Assembly (NCBI GenBank): GCA_017551545.1
Contig: JAFZLJ010000022.1
Location: 25,017 to 89,016, forward strand
Reading direction: 5' to 3'
DNA length: 64,000 nt
Source: Treponema sp.
Lineage (GTDB): Bacteria; Spirochaetota; Spirochaetia; Treponematales; Treponemataceae
The notes beneath the pieces were generated by a model, which was not told where the DNA came from, ran no database searches, and saw only the letters and a list, made by a program, of their open reading frames with translations. The translations under genes were made by a program, and so were the position numbers. Positions 60,574 through 64,000 of this stretch are shown here, piece by piece (position 1 is the stretch's first letter; each line of letters begins with the position of its first letter).

Positions 60574-61944
60574 ATGAAAAAGCTTGAAGATTTTGGAATG
60601 AAAGTACCGGAGATTTTGCTCCCGGCAAATGTTGATTTGTCTAAGTGGTCTGTAATTGCATGCGACCAGTATACTCAGGATCTGGATTATTGGAAAAAGG
60701 CAGAAGCTGCTGCTGGTGGTTCGCCTTCGACCTTGAATCTGATTTTGCCTGAGGTTTATTTGAACTCGCCGGATAAGGCAGAACGAATCCAGAAAATCAG
60801 AAAAACAATGAAGGAATATCTTGGAGAAGGGGTCCCTGAGGCTCTCGAAGGGTCTTCAGTTTTTGCTCCACCATTTCACGGCTTTATTTACATAGAACGA
60901 AAAACCGCTTTTGGCCGAATGAGAAAAGGCCTTGTTGCGCAGATTGATTTGGAAACTTATGAGTGGAAACCTTTCAGTAAGGCAAACATCCGCGCTACAG
61001 AAGCTACAATTGTAGAACGCATTCCTCCACGCAAAGAAATCCGTAAGGGTGCACAGCTTGAACTTCCTCATATTATGCTGCTTGTGAATGACAAGGATGA
61101 TATTCTTGTTGGCGGTTCAGGTGTTGCTGCAAAAAAGAATGCGCCTCTTTATGACGGCCAGCTCATGTGTAACGGTGGAAGTATTACAGGCTGGGGCTTA
61201 TCAAGTGAAAGTGAACTTGCAGGTGTTACAGAAGCAGTTGCAAAGATTGCAGATAAGAATCGCGCTGCCGATGGTTCAACTTTCCTGTTTGCAGTAGGCG
61301 ACGGAAACCATTCTCTTGCTACAGCAAAAGCCGTTTGGGACGAATATAAAGTAGAGCTTGTTGCAGGTGGAGCAGGAGAAGCTGAACTTGAAGCTTGTCC
61401 TGTTCGTTATGCACTTGTAGAAATTGTAAATATTTATGATACAGGTTTAACATTTGAACCGATTCACCGCGTGATTTTTAATATTGATACTGCTGCTCTT
61501 ATTGACTATCTGGCAAAAGAGCTTGGTGGAACAGTCAGTGAAGTTTCTGGAGCCGCAGAGCTTGATGCCGCAGTAAAAGCCAGCTGGGCAGATTTTGGTT
61601 TTGCCTACCGAGAGGGCGGAAACGGTGCACAGAAATATGTTCTTTTGAAAACAGGAATCAAAGAGCTCGCAGTTGCAAGACTCCAGCCGGAAATTGATGC
61701 CTTCTTGAAAGGGGCTGCCGGTGCCGTTGGATCTGCCGCCGAAATCGACTACATCCACGGAAGCGAAGAAGTTCTCAAACTTGGCGAACGCGAAAACGCA
61801 GTAGGAATATTGCTGCCACCAATTGCCAAAGACAGCTTCTTCGAAACAATCAACGGCCGCGGACCACTTCCTAGAAAGAGTTTCTCCATGGGCGAAGCCG
61901 ACGAAAAACGATTCTATCTGGAATGCAGAAGGTTGTTCAGTTAA
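60574..61944 (+). CDS. DUF1015 family protein with an in-frame PR2 repeat
   Basis: This 456-residue protein shows the DUF1015 pattern: PANVDLSKWSVIACDQYTQD near residue 18, LVAQIDLETYEWKPF near 120, PHIMLLVNDKDD near 170, and FLFAVGDGNHSLATAKAVWDEYK near 240 (the conserved Gly-Asp-Gly-Asn-His-Ser). The family function is not established. Residues 86-93 (GVPEALEG) are encoded by the PR2 copy at 60831-60852 and fall in a loop before FAPPFHGFIYIER. The mRNA looks leaderless. Confidence 0.85.
   Translation: MKKLEDFGMKVPEILLPANVDLSKWSVIACDQYTQDLDYWKKAEAAAGGSPSTLNLILPEVYLNSPDKAERIQKIRKTMKEYLGEGVPEALEGSSVFAPPFHGFIYIERKTAFGRMRKGLVAQIDLETYEWKPFSKANIRATEATIVERIPPRKEIRKGAQLELPHIMLLVNDKDDILVGGSGVAAKKNAPLYDGQLMCNGGSITGWGLSSESELAGVTEAVAKIADKNRAADGSTFLFAVGDGNHSLATAKAVWDEYKVELVAGGAGEAELEACPVRYALVEIVNIYDTGLTFEPIHRVIFNIDTAALIDYLAKELGGTVSEVSGAAELDAAVKASWADFGFAYREGGNGAQKYVLLKTGIKELAVARLQPEIDAFLKGAAGAVGSAAEIDYIHGSEEVLKLGERENAVGILLPPIAKDSFFETINGRGPLPRKSFSMGEADEKRFYLECRRLFS
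60831..60852. repeat. PR2 palindromic repeat inside the DUF1015 gene
   Basis: The sequence GGTCCCTGAGG, then CTCTCGAAGGG, is identical over 22 bases to the core of 52632-52672. It is in frame and adds VPEALEG to the protein. Confidence 0.85.
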
Positions 61945-61989
61945 TAAGATTCAAAAATCGATCATGCATTTTTGTATTCACTTTCATTA

Positions 61990-63891
61990 TTAATCATTCT
62001 CTTCCTTCATCACATCTTCAATAACCGCGATGATTGATTTTCCGAACTGGTCGGCTTTGGCTTCGCCGATTCCGTAGACCTGGAGGAGAGATGATCGGTT
62101 GCCTGGTTTTTTGGCGGCAATGTCGTACAGGGTTTTGTCACCGAAGATTACGTATGGAGGAACATTCATGTCATCTGCTTTGCGGCGGCGCCAGGCTTTA
62201 AGTGCTTTGATGATTTCTTCTGCCTGATGGTCGTCGGCTGCTGGTTTTTCTGCAATACGTTTTTCTGTTGAGATTCTTTCGCCACTTGATTTTTTAGGGA
62301 ATGCCAGAGTTGTTCTTCTGAATTGTAACAGGACTTTTTCTTTTGAAGAAAGAAGAGCGTATCCATCTTCTGTAATTTGAAGAATGCTGTACTCACCGTA
62401 TTTTGTTAGATAGCCTGCTGCTATACACAAATCAATCAGCTGGAACCAATCATCTTTGCAAAGCTCTTTACCAATTCCCCAGGTTGAAATTCTATCGTGG
62501 CCATTATCTATAATGCGTTTTTGTTTTGAGCCAAGCAGAACATCAATTACATAAGAAGAACCAAAGCGTTCTTGAGTTCTTATGATGCAGCAGATGAGTT
62601 TCTGAACAGGAATAGTCATGTCGACCTTTGGAATCTCGCCGCAGGAACAGATATCGCAGCAGCAGTCCTTTGTTGCTTTTGTAGGGTCGTAAGCTTCTCC
62701 AAAATAGCCAAGCAGAATACGACGGCGGCAGGAACAGGCAGTTGCAAAATTAATCATTCCCTGTAGGCGCATTTCTGCCTTTCGAGGGTCAGATGAGGAA
62801 TCAAAAAAGAATCGAACCTTGTTAATATCACCAGGAGAATAAAGCAGCAGCGCTGTAGAAGCAAGCCCGTCTCGTCCGGCACGACCAATTTCCTGATAGT
62901 ATTCTTCCAAAGATTTCGGCAGGTCATAGTTAATTACAAAACGAACATTCGGTTTATTGATTCCCATTCCAAAAGCAATTGTCGCAACAATAATCTGAAC
63001 CTTATCCTTTACAAACTTATCCTGATTTTCTGCACGCACATTATCTGGCAGTCCTGCGTGATAGTTCAAAACAGAAAAACCCATATCGCTCAAAACCTTT
63101 GTAAGCTCATCAACTGCCTTACGTGAATAACAGTAAATGATTCCGCTTTCACCATAGTGTTTGTTTATGCAGTTAACAATCTGGTCCAGAGCGTTTCTTT
63201 TTGGCTGAACTTCAAGGAAGATATTTTCGCGATTAAAGCTTGAAACAAAAACTTGAGGCTTGTTGAGTTTAAGGTTTTTGATGATATCTTGTCGAACATT
63301 TTCTGTAGCAGTTGCAGTAAGTGCAATCATTACAGCGTCTGGGAACAGAGCACGGAAAGAGCCGATTTCCATATAGTCCGGGCGGAAGTCGTGACCCCAT
63401 TGAGAAACACAATGCGCTTCATCAATTGTAATGCAGCTGATTTTTAAACCTTCTGAACCAAGAATCTGTCTGATTTTTTCTGTTGAAAGTCCTTCCGGAG
63501 AAACATAAATGATTTTAACTTCTCCACTTTTTATTTCATCAACTGATTTTTTATAATCGTCCCAGGTTAGTGAACTGTTTAAAAAAGCAGAGTGAATTCC
63601 CGAGGCCTCAAGCGAATCTACCTGATCCTGCATAAGAGAGATGAGCGGTGAAACTACAACAGTTATTCCTTCAAAAATGAGTGCCGGAATCTGATAGCAG
63701 ATTGATTTACCGCCGCCTGTTGGCATGATGGCAAGAGTATCTTTTCCGTTTAATACGCTTTGAATTATTTTTCTTTGATTCTGGCGGAAGGAATCGTAGC
63801 CGAATACAGTTTTTAGTACCAGCTCTGGATCCGTGCCTTCAAACGTGTGTGCATTAATCTTCACGTAATTATTATAACAAGCATCAAACAC
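61990..63891 (-). CDS. recQ: ATP-dependent DNA helicase RecQ
   Basis: This protein is up to 633 residues. Helicase motifs appear in order: AIMPTGGGKSICYQIPA (motif I), TIDEAHCVSQWGHDFRPDY (II), LTATATENV (III), GIIYCYSRKAVDEL (IV), ATIAFGMGINKPNVRFVI (V) and YYQEIGRAGRDG (VI). A zinc-binding CSCRRRILLGYFGE ... CCCDIC and a C-terminal HRDC domain (ALKAWRRRKADDMNVPPYVIF) follow. It unwinds DNA in repair. The start is uncertain: a TATAAT box at 63874-63869 lies downstream of the first ATG, so translation may begin at the GTG at 63864. Confidence 0.93.
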   Translation of the reverse strand: MFDACYNNYVKINAHTFEGTDPELVLKTVFGYDSFRQNQRKIIQSVLNGKDTLAIMPTGGGKSICYQIPALIFEGITVVVSPLISLMQDQVDSLEASGIHSAFLNSSLTWDDYKKSVDEIKSGEVKIIYVSPEGLSTEKIRQILGSEGLKISCITIDEAHCVSQWGHDFRPDYMEIGSFRALFPDAVMIALTATATENVRQDIIKNLKLNKPQVFVSSFNRENIFLEVQPKRNALDQIVNCINKHYGESGIIYCYSRKAVDELTKVLSDMGFSVLNYHAGLPDNVRAENQDKFVKDKVQIIVATIAFGMGINKPNVRFVINYDLPKSLEEYYQEIGRAGRDGLASTALLLYSPGDINKVRFFFDSSSDPRKAEMRLQGMINFATACSCRRRILLGYFGEAYDPTKATKDCCCDICSCGEIPKVDMTIPVQKLICCIIRTQERFGSSYVIDVLLGSKQKRIIDNGHDRISTWGIGKELCKDDWFQLIDLCIAAGYLTKYGEYSILQITEDGYALLSSKEKVLLQFRRTTLAFPKKSSGERISTEKRIAEKPAADDHQAEEIIKALKAWRRRKADDMNVPPYVIFGDKTLYDIAAKKPGNRSSLLQVYGIGEAKADQFGKSIIAVIEDVMKEEND

Positions 63892-63920
63892 TTGAAAAAC
63901 CCCCGTTTTTTTGTTATATT
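63892..63920 (+). promoter_or_regulatory. Promoter for the tRNA-Leu gene
   Basis: TTGAAA (63892-63897) and TATATT (63915-63920) are 17 bases apart. The RNA would start near 63927, a few bases before the mature tRNA 5' end at 63933. Confidence 0.6.
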
Positions 63921-63932
63921 TTGTCTACTCAC

Positions 63933-64000
63933 GCCGGAGTGGTGGAATGGTAGACACGACAGACTCAAAATCTGTTGCGAGCAATCGTGTAAGAGTTCAA
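63933..64000 (+). tRNA. tRNA-Leu (anticodon CAA), cut by window edge
   Basis: The sequence begins GCCGGAG (acceptor 5' strand), followed by a D-arm GTGGTGGAATGG, an anticodon stem ACAGA/TCTGT around the loop CTCAAAA with anticodon CAA, and the start of a long variable arm (GCGAGCAATCGTG) as in class II leucine tRNAs. The final 68 bases are seen; the T-arm and 3' acceptor strand lie beyond the window. Confidence 0.9.

Noticed and set aside
61944..61989. Terminator between the DUF1015 gene and recQ
   Set aside because: CAAAAAT/ATTTTTG pairing is A+T-only and weak.

Overview
The window looks like a Treponema-type spirochaete, probably a gut or rumen plant-polysaccharide user. The support is indirect: two GH10 xylanases with a xylulokinase, BspA-like leucine-rich lipoprotein, two chemotaxis receptors, a bactofilin next to an M23 peptidase, the rpoN/hpf/hprK/ptsH block, and a moderately A+T-rich, very dense genome. 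Convergent genes overlap by 4 to 28 bases at several places, and many neighbours share ATGA or TAATG overlaps. The species is not established.

Layout. 1-5.5 kb: histidine phosphatase, PgeF-like protein, then a TetR regulator followed by a DegV (FakB-type), FakA and PlsY operon for using exogenous fatty acids. 5.5-22.3 kb: small metabolic and accessory genes (acetyltransferases, methyltransferases, NUDIX hydrolases, AlkX-like glycosylase, two serine hydrolases, an APH-type kinase) and a heterodimeric ABC exporter. 7.6-8.0 kb is non-coding and holds a GC-rich repeat and an array of four stem-loops at an exact 74-base period. 22.4-30.4 kb: xylan block (GH10 enzymes, xylB) with an acyl-ACP thioesterase, a DMT transporter and an unusual double-ABC ATPase. 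30.5-37.5 kb: two chemotaxis receptors tail to tail, then M23 peptidase, bactofilin, yaaR, ricT.

37.5-45.4 kb is an A+T-rich accessory island between ricT and proS. It holds an Abi_2/HEPN gene behind a promoter-leader-terminator arrangement, an XRE regulator, a 1346-residue InlB-repeat/LRR lipoprotein, and a two-gene unit of an unrecognised 112-residue protein and a SIR2-like zinc-ribbon protein. 45.4-64 kb is mostly housekeeping: proS, NAD(P)HX repair, pgsA, holA, ptsH, hprK, hpf, rpoN, DUF1015, recQ, and the start of a tRNA-Leu.

Three signals cut across the window. A palindromic repeat (core CCCTGAGCCTGTCGAAGGG) occurs eight times, four of them in frame inside genes. A second, hairpin-forming repeat occurs twice with a compensatory base change. 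Several genes have a -10 box so close to the start codon that their mRNAs should be leaderless or nearly so. The lipoprotein gene next to rpoN has a G9 tract between its -35 and -10 boxes, the arrangement expected of a phase-variable promoter.
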